Assembly (NCBI RefSeq): GCF_001541315.1
Contig: NZ_LMVK01000005.1
Coordinates: 78,529-142,528, forward strand
Source: Agrobacterium tumefaciens str. B6
GTDB lineage: Bacteria; Pseudomonadota; Alphaproteobacteria; Rhizobiales; Rhizobiaceae
DNA: 64,000 nt
Reading direction: 5' to 3'
Part shown: in pieces, positions 46,342-57,259 of the stretch
Layout of the letters: each line of letters starts with the position of its first letter
Position numbering within the stretch: the first letter of the stretch is position 1
Made by a program: the position numbers and the translations under genes
Notes under the pieces: model-generated
Seen by the model: only the letters and a program-made list of their open reading frames with translations
Database searches by the model: none
Told to the model about the DNA's origin: nothing

Positions 46342-46497
46342 ACCCCCCTCTGCCCTGCCGGGCATCTCCCCCTCAAGGGGGGAGATCGATTTGCGGCAAG
46401 GTTTCGCCTATCTCAACGCTTTAGAATGAAGTGGCAGGAGAGCGTCTTGCCGATCTCCCCCCTTGAGGGGGAGATGCCCGGCAGGGCAGAGGGGGGT
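46342..46497. repeat. 156-bp MITE-like inverted repeat (copy A)
   Basis: 47-bp inverted termini (46342-46388 and 46451-46497) that are near-perfect complements (ACCCCCCTCTGCCCTGCCGG ... CTCCCCCTCAAGGGGGGAGA) around a ~62-bp interior containing CTATCTCAACGC. The interior is homologous, in inverse orientation, to that of copy B at 51645-51799. It lies between the aminotransferase 3' end and the ABC binding-protein promoter; it could fold into a cruciform or act as a transcription terminator. It resembles the Rhizobium intergenic mosaic (RIME-type) elements, from memory. Confidence 0.85.
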
Positions 46498-46531
46498 GAA
46501 GCCGCAACCTCTGTAACTGCCGGAAAGTCAC

Positions 46532-47776
46532 TCAAATCGCCGGAACCACCTCGCCCGTAGTTGCCTGCGCGGTCGCGATCAACCGCCCAAGCCGCTTCAT
46601 GCCTTCCTCGATCATCGCCTCATTGGCGCAGGAGAAGCTGATACGCAGCGTATTCGTGCCGGAACCATCCGCGAAGAAAGCGCGGCCAGGAACGAAGGCG
46701 ACCTTTTCCGTGGCGATGGACTTCGCCAGAAGTGCGGCGCCATCCATGCCTTCCGGCAAGGTAACCCAGATGAACATGCCACCCTCGGGCTTGGTCCAGC
46801 GCGTGCCCTTCGGCATATATTTGTCGAGTGCGGCCAGCATCGCATCACGTCGCGCGCTGTAAGCAGCCTTGATCTTGGCAACCTGTTTGTCGAAGCCGCG
46901 CGAGGCGACCCGTTCGATGGCGATCTGGTTGATTGTCGAGGAATGCAGGTCGGCGGCCTGCTTCATCAGCACCAGCTTGCGGATAACAGGCGCAGACGCG
47001 ACGATGTAGCCGACGCGAAGGCCGGGTGCGAGCGTCTTGGAGAAACTGCCGCAATAGATGGTGCGGGTATTCTCGATGCCGCCCGAGCGGGCGATATCGA
47101 GCGCCATGATCGGCGGAACAGCCTCGCCATCGTAACGCAGCGACTGGTAAGCGGCGTCTTCGATGACGGCGATATCAAGCTCGTCGGCCAGCGCCAGAAC
47201 CTTTTCGCGGTCGACCAGATCGACGGTTTCCCCGGTCGGATTGGAGAAATCGGCCGAGAGATAAGCGAACTTCACCGCGCCGCCGAGCTTGGCCGCGGTT
47301 TCGCGGTATGCCTCGGGCGTGCGGTTGCCGCCGGGGTTCAGCTGGTCGTAATTCGGCTCATAGGCGTTGAAGGCGGAAAGGGCGCCGAGATAGGTCGGCC
47401 AGGTCACCAGCGCCGTATCCTTGGGCGACAGGAACAGCTTACCGAGATAATCGAGACCCTGCTGCGAACCGGAAACGATGAAGACGTTATCGGCAGTGCA
47501 TTCGATGCCGATCTCGGCCATCTCGCCCGCCAGCCACTCGCGCAGCGGCTTGTAGCCTTCACTCACAGAATATTGCAGCGCTGCATTGACCTGCGCGCCG
47601 GAAAAAATTTCCGCGTAAGCCTGCTGGAATTCCTCTGCGGGGAAAAGAGCCGGGTCCGGAATGCCGCCGGCAAAGGAGATGATATCGGGCTGCTCGAGCA
47701 GCTTCAGCAGCTCGCGGATTTCAGACGCTTTCATGCGCGAAGAGCGCGTGGCGAAAATTTGTTCCCAATCAAGCAT
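46532..47776 (-). CDS. PLP-dependent aminotransferase (class I/II, LysN-like)
   Basis: A 414-residue fold-type I aminotransferase. ISFAGGIPDPALFP begins the domain, SGSQQGLDYLGKLFL is the cofactor phosphate region, LSADFSNPTGETVD supplies the Asn/pyridine contact, VIEDAAYQSLRYDG the Asp/Tyr, and GSFSKTLAPGLRVGYI the Schiff-base Lys. This is the 2-aminoadipate/multi-substrate aminotransferase group (LysN-like), also related to the aminotransferase half of MocR regulators, but with no N-terminal HTH. The substrate cannot be decided; the free upstream region holds small inverted repeats. Confidence 0.88.
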   Translation of the reverse strand: MLDWEQIFATRSSRMKASEIRELLKLLEQPDIISFAGGIPDPALFPAEEFQQAYAEIFSGAQVNAALQYSVSEGYKPLREWLAGEMAEIGIECTADNVFIVSGSQQGLDYLGKLFLSPKDTALVTWPTYLGALSAFNAYEPNYDQLNPGGNRTPEAYRETAAKLGGAVKFAYLSADFSNPTGETVDLVDREKVLALADELDIAVIEDAAYQSLRYDGEAVPPIMALDIARSGGIENTRTIYCGSFSKTLAPGLRVGYIVASAPVIRKLVLMKQAADLHSSTINQIAIERVASRGFDKQVAKIKAAYSARRDAMLAALDKYMPKGTRWTKPEGGMFIWVTLPEGMDGAALLAKSIATEKVAFVPGRAFFADGSGTNTLRISFSCANEAMIEEGMKRLGRLIATAQATTGEVVPAI

Positions 47777-47833
47777 GGGTACGTTTCCTCTTGTGTCGTT
47801 TTTATGCGTGCATCTTTACAGAAATGTCGATAC

Positions 47834-47855
47834 GTCAGCAATACTGACTTATCAG
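47834..47855. promoter_or_regulatory. Nested inverted repeats upstream of the aminotransferase gene
   Basis: GTCAG-CAATA-CTGAC (47834-47848) overlaps CTGA-CTTA-TCAG (47844-47855) about 60 bp before the start codon of the minus-strand aminotransferase. The arrangement is operator-like; the regulator is unknown. Confidence 0.35.
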
Positions 47856-48049
47856 TTTTTCGAATTATTTCTGCCTCCCTGCACATTGCCCGCAACCGAC
47901 CCCTCCTGAGGCCCGATTTTGCGGACAAAGCCAAATACACCCTTGCGCAAAGCTTCACAATCACACCTTTGCGATTGACGCGACATGGTTTTCCGGCTGG
48001 ATTGCGCGCGCGCCGCAACGCGGCGAAAGCATCATGGGAGTTTGACGAC

Positions 48050-48502
48050 ATGCTGAAAAATATCGACCCGGCGCTGAACGCCGACGTTCTGCACGCGCTG
48101 CGCGCCATGGGTCACGGCGATACGCTGGTGATCTCCGACACCAACTTCCCTTCCGATTCGGTTGCCCGCCAGACGACTGTCGGCAAGGTGCTGCATATCG
48201 ACAATGTCTCTGCAGCCCGCGCCATGAAAGCCATCCTGTCCGTCCTGCCGCTCGACACGCCGCTGCAGCCCTCGGTCGGCCGCATGGAAGTGATGGGCGC
48301 GCCCGATCAGCTGGAGCCGGTGCAGGCCGAGGTGCAGAAAGAAATCGACGCGGCGGAAGGAAAATCCGCCCCCATGTACGGCATTGAACGCTTTGCCTTC
48401 TACGAACAGGCAAAAAAAGCCTATTGCGTCATCACCACGGGTGAGACACGCTTTTATGGCTGCTTCATTTTGACCAAGGGTGTCATCCCGCCGGGCGAAT
48501 AA
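48050..48502 (+). CDS. RbsD/FucU-family sugar mutarotase
   Basis: A 150-residue protein of the RbsD/FucU family: MLKNIDPALNADVLHALRAMGHGDTLVISDTNFPSDSVARQT, where the HGD and DTNFP motifs carry the conserved catalytic His and Asp residues. The VGRMEVMG, GIERFAFYEQAKKAYCVITTGETRFYGCFILTKGVI C-terminus fits the FucU (L-fucose mutarotase) branch better than RbsD. It would interconvert sugar anomers in the cytoplasm. GGGAG precedes the ATG. No fucose transporter lies nearby, so the sugar is not certain. Confidence 0.85.
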   Translation: MLKNIDPALNADVLHALRAMGHGDTLVISDTNFPSDSVARQTTVGKVLHIDNVSAARAMKAILSVLPLDTPLQPSVGRMEVMGAPDQLEPVQAEVQKEIDAAEGKSAPMYGIERFAFYEQAKKAYCVITTGETRFYGCFILTKGVIPPGE

Positions 48503-48609
48503 GGCCGGGAACGGGGAATTTCGCCAGCCGCCAGCCTTCATGACAATTTCAAGTTGTTGTGGCAAAAACTTCCACTAGGCTTGAAAAACCAACCGGAGGT
48601 GTGCGGATC

Positions 48610-49641
48610 ATGACCCAATATGTCCTGGCGTTCTGGAATGTCGAAAACCTGTTTGCGCCGGAGGGCTATCCGGCGCGCGAGCCGTGGATTGCCGAGCGGC
48701 TGAAGAACGATCTGAAAGGCTGGACAGAGGACCTGTTCAGGACCAAGGTCAGGCAGCTCGGTCTGATCATAAGTCAGATCGGCGGTGCGGGACCGGATCT
48801 GCTCGGTGTGTGCGAAGTCGAGAACCGTTTCGTGCTGGAGACGCTGGCGGAACATCTGAACGACCTCATGCCCGCCCGCGCCTATCGCGTCGTGCACGCC
48901 GATTCCAGCAAGGACCAGCGCGGCATCGACACCGCCTTCATCTACGACAGCAAAAAGCTGCTGATCAACGAAAACGAGATTTTCAGCCATTTCGTGATGC
49001 GCCGCACCGGCACACGCGACATTACCCAATGCACCTTCATCACCAAGGGCGGCCGCCAGCTTATCGCGCTCTCCAATCACTGGCCGCCGCGCTCGGGCGG
49101 CGCGGTGGAAAGCGCCGGTTTTCGCATGACCGCCGGTGAAACGCTGGGTTACTGGCACCAGCGGATCAGGGAAGAGAAAGGCAACGACATCGCCGTCATC
49201 GCTTTCGGCGATTTCAACGACGACCCTTCCGATGCATCGCTGCGCTATCACGCCAATTCCACCCGCGAGCGCGACGATGTCGAAAGCTCGCAATCGGCCA
49301 TGTTCTACAATCTCACCTGGAATTATCTGCGCCAGCCGGTGGTGGATTCCGTCGGCACGGCAAGAACGATCTACGGCACGCTCTATTTTAACGGAGATGC
49401 CAATATCTTCGATCAGATCCTCGTCTCCCGATCACTTCTGAGCGGCAGCAGCGGCTTCAAGGTGCACGAGGAAACCGCGAAAATCGAAGCGATTGCCGCC
49501 ATGGTCAGCCATAGCAAGAACGAGGGACCGATCCGCTTCGGTCTTTCGAAAGGCGATGCGGTCAAAAACGTCAATCTCGGCGGATTTTCCGATCACTTCC
49601 CGGTTTCGGTGGTTATCGAGGAAGACGACGCGATCGTGTGA
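48610..49641 (+). CDS. Endonuclease/exonuclease/phosphatase-family protein (second copy)
   Basis: A 343-residue EEP-fold protein: [14 protein letters not shown] with the metal-binding Asn, [12 protein letters not shown] with the catalytic Glu, [35 protein letters not shown] with Asp-x-Asn, and [15 protein letters not shown] with the terminal Asp-His. All active-site positions are present. It differs in detail from the EEP protein at 41127 and is not its recent duplicate. ATG at 48610 follows GGAGG ten bases upstream. Target (nucleic acid or phosphoester) unknown. Confidence 0.87.
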   Translation: MTQYVLAFWNVENLFAPEGYPAREPWIAERLKNDLKGWTEDLFRTKVRQLGLIISQIGGAGPDLLGVCEVENRFVLETLAEHLNDLMPARAYRVVHADSSKDQRGIDTAFIYDSKKLLINENEIFSHFVMRRTGTRDITQCTFITKGGRQLIALSNHWPPRSGGAVESAGFRMTAGETLGYWHQRIREEKGNDIAVIAFGDFNDDPSDASLRYHANSTRERDDVESSQSAMFYNLTWNYLRQPVVDSVGTARTIYGTLYFNGDANIFDQILVSRSLLSGSSGFKVHEETAKIEAIAAMVSHSKNEGPIRFGLSKGDAVKNVNLGGFSDHFPVSVVIEEDDAIV

Positions 49642-49670
49642 CCGGGAGCCCTCTCAGCCGGACAATACAG

Positions 49671-49698
49671 AAAAGGCCGGAGCTTTCGCCCCGGCCTT
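49671..49698. terminator. Bidirectional terminator between EEP gene and ilvC
   Basis: AAGGCCGG-AGCTTTCGCC-CCGGCCTT, preceded by AA on the plus strand, so the minus strand reads a TTTT run after the stem (ilvC side). It lies 25 bp beyond the ilvC stop. Confidence 0.75.
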
Positions 49699-49722
49699 CC
49701 AATCTTCCACCAGCAATGAAGC

Positions 49723-51445
<1,723 letters not shown>

Positions 51446-51474
51446 GTCTTTTCCACTCCAGGGGCTCGATTAAT

Positions 51475-51488
51475 GTACCGTACGGTAC
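51475..51488. promoter_or_regulatory. Palindromic operator candidate for the TetR gene
   Basis: GTACCGTACGGTAC is a perfect 14-bp palindrome, with another GGTACGGT overlapping its right side, 30 bp before the TetR start. Palindromes this tight are typical TetR operators. Confidence 0.6.
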
Positions 51489-51632
51489 GGTTCGAGCGCC
51501 ATTTAAGCGGAGGCAGCGTTGGGGTCAAGCGGATTCTTCGGGGAGAATGAGAATTGACGCGGTGCGGTGAAGCGTGAATGCCGGCCTGGGAGCTTTACCA
51601 GGAAGTTTTGTGTTGATGGCGGATCGATGACG

Positions 51633-51811
51633 GGTGTGGCTATACCCCCCTCTGCCCTGCCGGGCATCTCCCCCTCAAGGGGGGAGATCGGCAGGAGGCC
51701 CTACCAGCGCTCCATTCGCAAACGTTGAGATGGGCGAGACCCAACCACGAGTCGATCTCCCCCCTTGAGGGGGAGATGCCCGGCAGGGCAGAGGGGGGTA
51801 TAGCCACACCC
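51633..51811. repeat. ~155-bp MITE-like inverted repeat (copy B), extended flanks
   Basis: 47-bp inverted termini (51645-51691 and 51753-51799), same as copy A at 46342, with a homologous interior in the opposite orientation. Here the pairing continues outwards (GGGTGTGGCTATA / TATAGCCACACCC), so the whole 179 bp can form one long hairpin. It lies between the TetR and AraC genes. Confidence 0.85.
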
Positions 51812-51847
51812 ACCATCAATCCACTAACCGACGCAGAACCTCCCAAC

Positions 51848-52756
51848 CTACCCAGCCACGCTGATCTCACGCGAGGCATCGATATCCCGCGACGGCGACA
51901 ACCCGTAAAAGCGACTATATTCACGGCTGAACTGCGAAGGGCTCTGGTAACCGACGCGATGTCCGGCAGTGCCCGCATCCAGCCGCTCCAGCAGCATCAG
52001 CCGGCGCGCCTCATGCAGGCGCAATTGCTTCTGGTACTGAACCGGCGTCATGGCCGTGATCGTTTTGAAATGATGATGGAAGGAGGACACGCTCATGCCG
52101 ATATGCCCCGCAAGACCCTCGACGCGCTGCGGGCGCGCGAATTTCTCGCGCAGCCAGGCAATGGCGCGGGCGACCCGGTGGCGGGGGCGGCCGGCCGCGA
52201 TGTTGTTCATCAGCTGCCCCCCCGCCGGTCCGGTCAGGATGCGGTAGAGGATTTCCTGCTCGATCAGCGGCGCCATTGCCGCAATGTCCACCGGGCGGTC
52301 GAGCAGGCGCATCAGCCGGATGGCCGCATCGAGCAGCTCCGGCGTGGCGGCATTGACGACGATGCCGCGCTGCGCGTTCGCCGGCTCCGCAGGCGGGTCG
52401 ATAGGCACGCGCCGCATGAGATCGAGCAGCTTTTCACTATCGATCGCAAGCGCGATGCAAAAATGCGGAACCTCCTTGCTCGCCTCCACCACGCGCCAGG
52501 CAACCGGCAGGTCAAGCGATGTCAGGAGATAGTCGCCCGCACCGTAATTGATGGTGTCCGTTCCCAGCTGGACGCTTTTCGATCCCTGGATCACCAGTGC
52601 GAAACAGGGGCGGTAGCTGCCGTGGCACGGCGCGCTGGGCGTCGTGCGTCGGCTGATGCCGAGAGATTCGATCGCCGTCTGCACCTCGCCGTCGCTTGTG
52701 GCATATCGCGCGGCGATGGAGGCGATCTCCTGATAGAGATTAAACGGCAAGGACAT
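51848..52756 (-). CDS. AraC-family transcriptional regulator
   Basis: A 302-residue regulator. Residues ~25-160 match the AraC_N (PF06719) type cupin-like domain (CFALVIQGSKSVQLGTDTINYGAGDYLLTSLDLPV), and residues ~190-290 hold two AraC HTHs: RAIAWLREKFARPQRVEGLAGHIGMSVSSFHHHFKTITAMTPVQYQKQLRLHEARRLM, then GYQSPSQFSREYSRFYG. It is divergent from the alcohol dehydrogenase at 52950, 193 bp away, and most likely activates it in response to an aldehyde or related signal, as is common for this pairing. Confidence 0.9.
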   Translation of the reverse strand: MSLPFNLYQEIASIAARYATSDGEVQTAIESLGISRRTTPSAPCHGSYRPCFALVIQGSKSVQLGTDTINYGAGDYLLTSLDLPVAWRVVEASKEVPHFCIALAIDSEKLLDLMRRVPIDPPAEPANAQRGIVVNAATPELLDAAIRLMRLLDRPVDIAAMAPLIEQEILYRILTGPAGGQLMNNIAAGRPRHRVARAIAWLREKFARPQRVEGLAGHIGMSVSSFHHHFKTITAMTPVQYQKQLRLHEARRLMLLERLDAGTAGHRVGYQSPSQFSREYSRFYGLSPSRDIDASREISVAG

Positions 52757-52949
52757 AGGGGAATTCCCTTAACTGAAGGAGGAAATGCAGCGGATGTCAT
52801 TTATCTAGAAAGCCTCCCGGCCCGCGCAAAGAGCACGCCCGCATATTTTTGCAGGATCGTGCAAAAAGGCTGGAGGATCGCTCTAACGCCTTCCCAAGCT
52901 TCCGTCGCATATTCCGCCGTCACTTCCCCACCCCCGAAAGGATATTCAG

Positions 52950-53996
52950 ATGGCTATAGCAAGAGGTTACGCTGCGACCGACGCGTCAAAGCCGCTTACC
53001 CCGTTCACCTTCGAACGCCGCGAGCCGAACGATGACGACGTCGTCATCGACATCAAATATGCCGGCATCTGCCACTCGGACATCCACACCGTCCGCAACG
53101 AGTGGAAGAACGCCGTCTATCCGATCGTTCCCGGCCATGAGATTGCCGGTGTCGTGAAAGCCGTCGGCTCCAAGGTCACGAAGTTCAAGGTCGGCGACCA
53201 CGTCGGCGTCGGCTGCTTCGTCGATTCCTGCGTCGGCTGCGCCACCCGCGATCTCGACAACGAACACTACATGCCCGGCCTCGTCCAGACCTATAACGAC
53301 GTCGATCCCTTCACGAAGACAGCCACCCATGGCGGTTATTCCGACTCGATCGTCGTCAAGGAAGGTTATGTCCTGTCGATCCCGGACAACCTGCCGCTCG
53401 ATGCTTCCGCACCGCTTCTCTGCGCCGGCATCACGCTTTATTCGCCGCTGCGCCGCTGGAACGCCGGTCCCGGCCAGAAGGTCGCGATTGTCGGCATGGG
53501 CGGCCTTGGCCACATGGGCGTCAAGCTCGGTGCGGCCATGGGCGCGGATGTCACCGTTCTTTCCCAGACACTGTCGAAGAAGGAAGACGGCCTGAAGCTC
53601 GGCGCGAAGGACTATTACGCCACCAGCGACGCCTCGACCTTCGAGAAGCTGGCCGGCACCTTCGACCTGATCATCTGCACGGCTGGCGTCGCCATCGACT
53701 GGAACGCCTATCTCGGCCTCCTGAAGCCCAAGGGCAGCATGGTCGTGGTCGGTGCACCGGAACATGCGATCCCGGTCCACGCCTTCTCGCTCATCATCGG
53801 TGCGAAGAACCTCTCCGGCTCGATGATCGGCTCGATCAAGGAAACCCAGGAAATGCTGGATTTCTGCGGCGAGCATGACATCGTCTCGGAAATCGAGACG
53901 ATCAACATCCAGGATGTCAACGAAGCCTATGAGCGCGTGCTGAAGAGCGACGTGCGTTATCGCTTCGTCATCGACATGGCATCGCTCGACGCTTGA
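52950..53996 (+). CDS. Zinc-type NAD(P)-dependent alcohol dehydrogenase (YahK/CAD-like)
   Basis: A 348-residue medium-chain dehydrogenase. Catalytic-zinc ligands: [14 protein letters not shown] (Cys and His), GHEIAGVV, and a C of CAGIT. The Rossmann motif [13 protein letters not shown] sits at ~190. It belongs to the cinnamyl-alcohol/YahK aldehyde reductase group. Unusually, the structural-zinc lobe reads [15 protein letters not shown]: the first two Cys are present but the third and fourth positions are Arg and Met. The enzyme probably lacks structural zinc. The AraC gene is divergent. Confidence 0.88.
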   Translation: MAIARGYAATDASKPLTPFTFERREPNDDDVVIDIKYAGICHSDIHTVRNEWKNAVYPIVPGHEIAGVVKAVGSKVTKFKVGDHVGVGCFVDSCVGCATRDLDNEHYMPGLVQTYNDVDPFTKTATHGGYSDSIVVKEGYVLSIPDNLPLDASAPLLCAGITLYSPLRRWNAGPGQKVAIVGMGGLGHMGVKLGAAMGADVTVLSQTLSKKEDGLKLGAKDYYATSDASTFEKLAGTFDLIICTAGVAIDWNAYLGLLKPKGSMVVVGAPEHAIPVHAFSLIIGAKNLSGSMIGSIKETQEMLDFCGEHDIVSEIETINIQDVNEAYERVLKSDVRYRFVIDMASLDA

Positions 53997-54031
53997 TCGT
54001 TGGATTGGGATAAACGCGCCACATCCGCACG

Positions 54032-54146
54032 CCGTCACCCCGGACAAGATCCGGGGTCCAGCCAGCCCAAGTCCTTGGGCTGAAAAGACTCTTCTCGCCG
54101 CGCGGACGCGCGTCGGCTGGATGCCGGATCAAGTCCGGCATGACGG
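54032..54146. repeat. ~115-bp palindromic repeat (copy 2)
   Basis: Imperfect inverted ends (54032-54055 and 54123-54146, CCGTCACCCCGGACAAGATC / GATCAAGTCCGGCATGACGG) around a core, AGCCCAAGTCCTTGGGCTGA ... CCGCGCGGACGCGC, homologous in inverse orientation to copy 1 at 42371-42487. The CCGGACAAGATCCGG ends are common repeats in Rhizobiales. Confidence 0.75.
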
Positions 54147-54177
54147 AGGAGTGATTTGGCGCGCCTACCATAAACAC

Positions 54178-54207
54178 AAGGGCGGGAAGCCATGCTTCCC
54201 GCCCTTT
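54178..54207. terminator. Strong hairpin between convergent ADH and ndh
   Basis: AAGGGCGGGAAGC-CAT-GCTTCCCGCCCTT, a 13-bp perfect stem; T-rich on the plus side (TTCCTTTTA). Probably terminates both convergent genes. Confidence 0.8.
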
Positions 54208-54226
54208 CCTTTTATCCGCTGGCCCC

Positions 54227-55492
54227 TCACGCCTCATCCTTCAGCGTCTCTTTCTGGGTAATCAGCCGCGCACTGTGCTGGCCGCTTAAATAGATCCACA
54301 GCCAGCTCCATGCCACCGCCAGCCGCGAACGCGTTCCGATCAGGAAGTAGATGTGGGCAAGCCCCCAGATCCACCACGCGAGCACGCCCTTGAGCTTGAA
54401 CCGACCGAAATCGATCACCGCCGCGCGTTTGCCGATGGTCGCCAGATTGCCCTGATGGCTGTAGCGGAAGGGTGCAGGCAATGGCTTGCCGTCAAGCCGC
54501 GCCTTGATGACCTTTGCCACATAAGCGCCCTGTTGTTTTGCCGCAGGCGCAATGCCCGGCACCGGCTTGCCGTTCTCCTGATTGACGGCGGCCGTATCAC
54601 CGATGACGAAGATGTCAGCATCATCTTCCAGATTGAGATGAGGCCCAACAATGGCGCGTCCCGCCCGGTCGGCGGCGGCATTGAGCCACTTCGCAGCGGG
54701 CGATGCCTGCACGCCGGCGGCCCAGACAACGGTGCGGCAGGGATAATAGGTCTCGCCCACCGTCACACCCTCGTCGCTGCAGGCCGTCACGGGTGTTCCG
54801 AGCAGAACCTCGACGCCGAGCTTTTCGAGCGCCTCTTTGGCATAGGCTGAAAGATCTTCCGTAAAGACCGGCAGGACGCGAGGGCCGGCCTCTACGAGCA
54901 ACACCCGGGTCTTTCGGGTATCCACATTGCGGAATTCCGGCGGCAGCGCCTTGTGGGCCAGCTCGGCGATCATGCCTGCCATTTCCACGCCCGTCGGGCC
55001 CGCCCCGATGATGACGAAGGTCAGCAGCGCCTGCCGCTCCTCTTCACTGGTCGCCAGTTCGGCCCGTTCGAAGGCCAGCAGCAGGCGGCGGCGGATTGTC
55101 GTTGCATCTTCAAGCGTCTTGAGGCCGGGGGCGGAGCGCTCCCACTCGTCACGGCCAAAATAGGCGTGGCGCGCGCCGGTGGCCAGCACCAGCGTATCGA
55201 AGCCGATCACCTGACCCGAACTCAAATGCACGGTCCGCGCGGCCCGATCTATGCCATTCACCTCCGCAAGCAGGGTCGTGACCTCCTTGCGGTCGCGGTA
55301 GAGATGGCGGATCGGCCAGGCGATTTCGGATGTCGCGAGAGCCGTCGTCGCAACCTGATAAAGCAATGGCTGGAACAGGTGATGATTACGACGATCTATC
55401 AATGTAATACGGACAGGGGCCCCCTCCAGCCCGTGTACCAGTTGCAAACCGCCGAAGCCTCCACCCACGACGACAACATGATGTTCTTGCAT
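54227..55492 (-). CDS. ndh: Type II NADH dehydrogenase (NDH-2)
   Basis: A 421-residue FAD-dependent NADH:quinone oxidoreductase. FAD-binding VVVGGGFGGLQLV (residues ~7-19), NAD-binding VIIGAGPTGVEMAGMIAELA (~157-176), the quinone/flavin region VFVIGDTAAV and the C-terminal hydrophobic stretch LAWWIWGLAHIYFLIGTRSRLAVAWSWLWIYLSG for membrane attachment. It feeds electrons from NADH to quinone without proton pumping. It is downstream of pdxJ (71 bp, same strand) but functionally unrelated. Confidence 0.93.
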   Translation of the reverse strand: MQEHHVVVVGGGFGGLQLVHGLEGAPVRITLIDRRNHHLFQPLLYQVATTALATSEIAWPIRHLYRDRKEVTTLLAEVNGIDRAARTVHLSSGQVIGFDTLVLATGARHAYFGRDEWERSAPGLKTLEDATTIRRRLLLAFERAELATSEEERQALLTFVIIGAGPTGVEMAGMIAELAHKALPPEFRNVDTRKTRVLLVEAGPRVLPVFTEDLSAYAKEALEKLGVEVLLGTPVTACSDEGVTVGETYYPCRTVVWAAGVQASPAAKWLNAAADRAGRAIVGPHLNLEDDADIFVIGDTAAVNQENGKPVPGIAPAAKQQGAYVAKVIKARLDGKPLPAPFRYSHQGNLATIGKRAAVIDFGRFKLKGVLAWWIWGLAHIYFLIGTRSRLAVAWSWLWIYLSGQHSARLITQKETLKDEA

Positions 55493-55563
55493 ATGTCTCT
55501 GCCTTCAAAAGCTCGCGCACGGAGCATGCGCCAGCTAACTATAGGCAAAAAAATTGACTTCGG

Positions 55564-56319
55564 TTATGAAATAGCCTGACCGCAGGCACGGCAAAAACGC
55601 CGGACTGTTTCAGCCATGCCATATTCCAGCGCATCCGCCGTCAGCCCGTGACCGATGGAAACCTCGGCCAGATAAGGGATACGTTTCATCAGCTTTGGCA
55701 GGTTTTCGACGGTCAGGTCATGGCCGGCATTGACGGCAAGCCCGAGCGCCGCAGCATGGTCCGCCGTCTGTCCGAGCTTTTCAAGAAGCGCGTCGCCCTT
55801 TTGCGGATCGTCAAAGCAGCCGCCATAGGGGCCGGTGTAGAGTTCGATACGCGCCGCCCCCGTTTCGGCCGCCCGCTCCACCGGCTCGCGCTCGCCATCG
55901 CCATCGGCAAAAAGCGAGACGCGCATGCCGCCAGCCTTCAGGCGTCCCACCACTTCCTTCAGGAAAACGCCATGCTTGCGGAAATCCCAGCCGTGGTCGG
56001 ACGTCGCCTGCGACGGGTCATCAGGCACCAGCGTCACCTGTTCCGGCTGCGTTTTCTCGCAAAGGACAAGGAAATCCTCGGTCGGATAACCTTCGATGTT
56101 GAATTCCGCGGCGGGGAAACGATCGTCGATCAGCGCACGCAGCACCGGCAGATCGGAAAAGCGGATATGGCGCTGGTCCGGCCGCGGGTGTACAGTCAGC
56201 CCGCTTGCCCCCGTCTCCAATGCAATATGCCCGAAATGCGCGACATCCGGCCACGGAAGATCGCGACGGTTGCGTAACATGGCAATTGCGTTCAGATTGA
56301 CAGAAAGTTTTGCGGGCAT
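55564..56319 (-). CDS. pdxJ: Pyridoxine 5'-phosphate synthase
   Basis: PdxJ, 251 residues: condenses 3-amino-2-oxopropyl phosphate with 1-deoxyxylulose 5-phosphate to pyridoxine 5'-phosphate (DXP-dependent vitamin B6 pathway). Conserved blocks: [39 protein letters not shown] with active-site His/Arg, [43 protein letters not shown] and [13 protein letters not shown]. The frame is open to 56424, but the ATG at 56319 (MPAKLSVNL) is the family start. Divergent from the MerR-LuxR gene. Confidence 0.95.
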   Translation of the reverse strand: MPAKLSVNLNAIAMLRNRRDLPWPDVAHFGHIALETGASGLTVHPRPDQRHIRFSDLPVLRALIDDRFPAAEFNIEGYPTEDFLVLCEKTQPEQVTLVPDDPSQATSDHGWDFRKHGVFLKEVVGRLKAGGMRVSLFADGDGEREPVERAAETGAARIELYTGPYGGCFDDPQKGDALLEKLGQTADHAAALGLAVNAGHDLTVENLPKLMKRIPYLAEVSIGHGLTADALEYGMAETVRRFCRACGQAIS

Positions 56320-56554
56320 GGCATCGGGCTCCGGTTCGGAATTGACATCCTGTTTCACGCAGGTTGAGGCCAATCGCAAGGAGGCCGGCAAATTTTTTAT
56401 TATTGCGGGAACGAAAATAGGCAATACACGTTACGGTTCTGATGTAGCGTTTGGCATGAGGTCTTGATCGGAAAATATGTCCGTCTTGGGGGAACAAGCA
56501 ACGGACACCTTTAAAAAGGCAGGCACACTGTCAAAGAGCGCGAAGGGGGAGACA

Positions 56555-57253
56555 ATGCAGGATGGCCGGATGCCGTTCGAAAGTCACGGCGATGAGGACA
56601 AACCCAATCTAAGGATCAGCAGCTTTCTACCGGATGTAAGCCTGCCCTCCTCCCTGCCCGCAGAACCCGTCCCCATCGCCGACATGGCCAATATCTTCGG
56701 GGTAACTCACCGGACGCTGCATTTCTACGAGGAAAAGGCGCTGCTGACCTCCAGACGCGTCGGCCAGATGCGGGTCTATACCCACCGCAACGTCCAGCGC
56801 ATGGCGGTCATCAACGTCTGCCGCGAAGTGGGTATTTCCGTCGCCGCCATTACCGAGATCATGGAAAAATTCGTCCGTTCGCTCTCGCAGGGCGAGGCGG
56901 ACGACATATTCCACGCCGCGCTGCGGCAGCGGAAGCGGGAATTGACGGCCGAGCTTTCCACCCTTCAGCGCCAGGCCCAGCAGATCGAGGAGTTGCTGGT
57001 CGCCGACGCGGAAGCGGACGGCATGGATGGCGCGGAACGGGCGCCGGCAAAGGACATCGCCCTTACCGACACCGAGCGAAAATGTCTGGAACTGATGGCG
57101 GAGGGTTATGCGCCGGTGCGCCTCGCCCGCGCCCTTGGTCTTTCGGGCACCGATCTCAATGTTCTCGAGGCAAAGATCATCGGCAAGTTCAATGCCAGCA
57201 ACCGTTTTCAGGCGGTCGCCAAGGCGGTTCTTCTCGGCGTCATCCGCGCCTGA
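56555..57253 (+). CDS. MerR-type regulator with C-terminal LuxR-like HTH
   Basis: A 232-residue regulator with two DNA-binding-like parts. Residues ~38-110 are a MerR winged-helix: PVPIADMANIFGVTHRTLHFYEEKALLTSRRVGQMRVYTHRNVQRM, then AVINVCREVGISVAAITEIME. A coiled linker (~110-150) follows. Residues ~170-230 read DIALTDTERKCLELMAEGYAPVRLARALGLSGTDLNVLEAKIIGKFNASNRFQAVAKAVLLGVI, a GerE/LuxR-type HTH. ATG at 56555 with GGGGGAG upstream is preferred over 56477. This domain combination is uncommon outside alphaproteobacteria. Regulated genes unknown; it is divergent from pdxJ. Confidence 0.8.
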   Translation: MQDGRMPFESHGDEDKPNLRISSFLPDVSLPSSLPAEPVPIADMANIFGVTHRTLHFYEEKALLTSRRVGQMRVYTHRNVQRMAVINVCREVGISVAAITEIMEKFVRSLSQGEADDIFHAALRQRKRELTAELSTLQRQAQQIEELLVADAEADGMDGAERAPAKDIALTDTERKCLELMAEGYAPVRLARALGLSGTDLNVLEAKIIGKFNASNRFQAVAKAVLLGVIRA

Positions 57254-57259
57254 TCACGA

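Noticed and set aside
46943..48049. Upstream extension of the FucU frame
   Set aside because: Antisense to the aminotransferase; ATG 48050 with GGGAG starts the real family protein.
51725..53035. 436-codon plus-strand frame
   Set aside because: Antisense to the AraC gene and reading through a repeat element.
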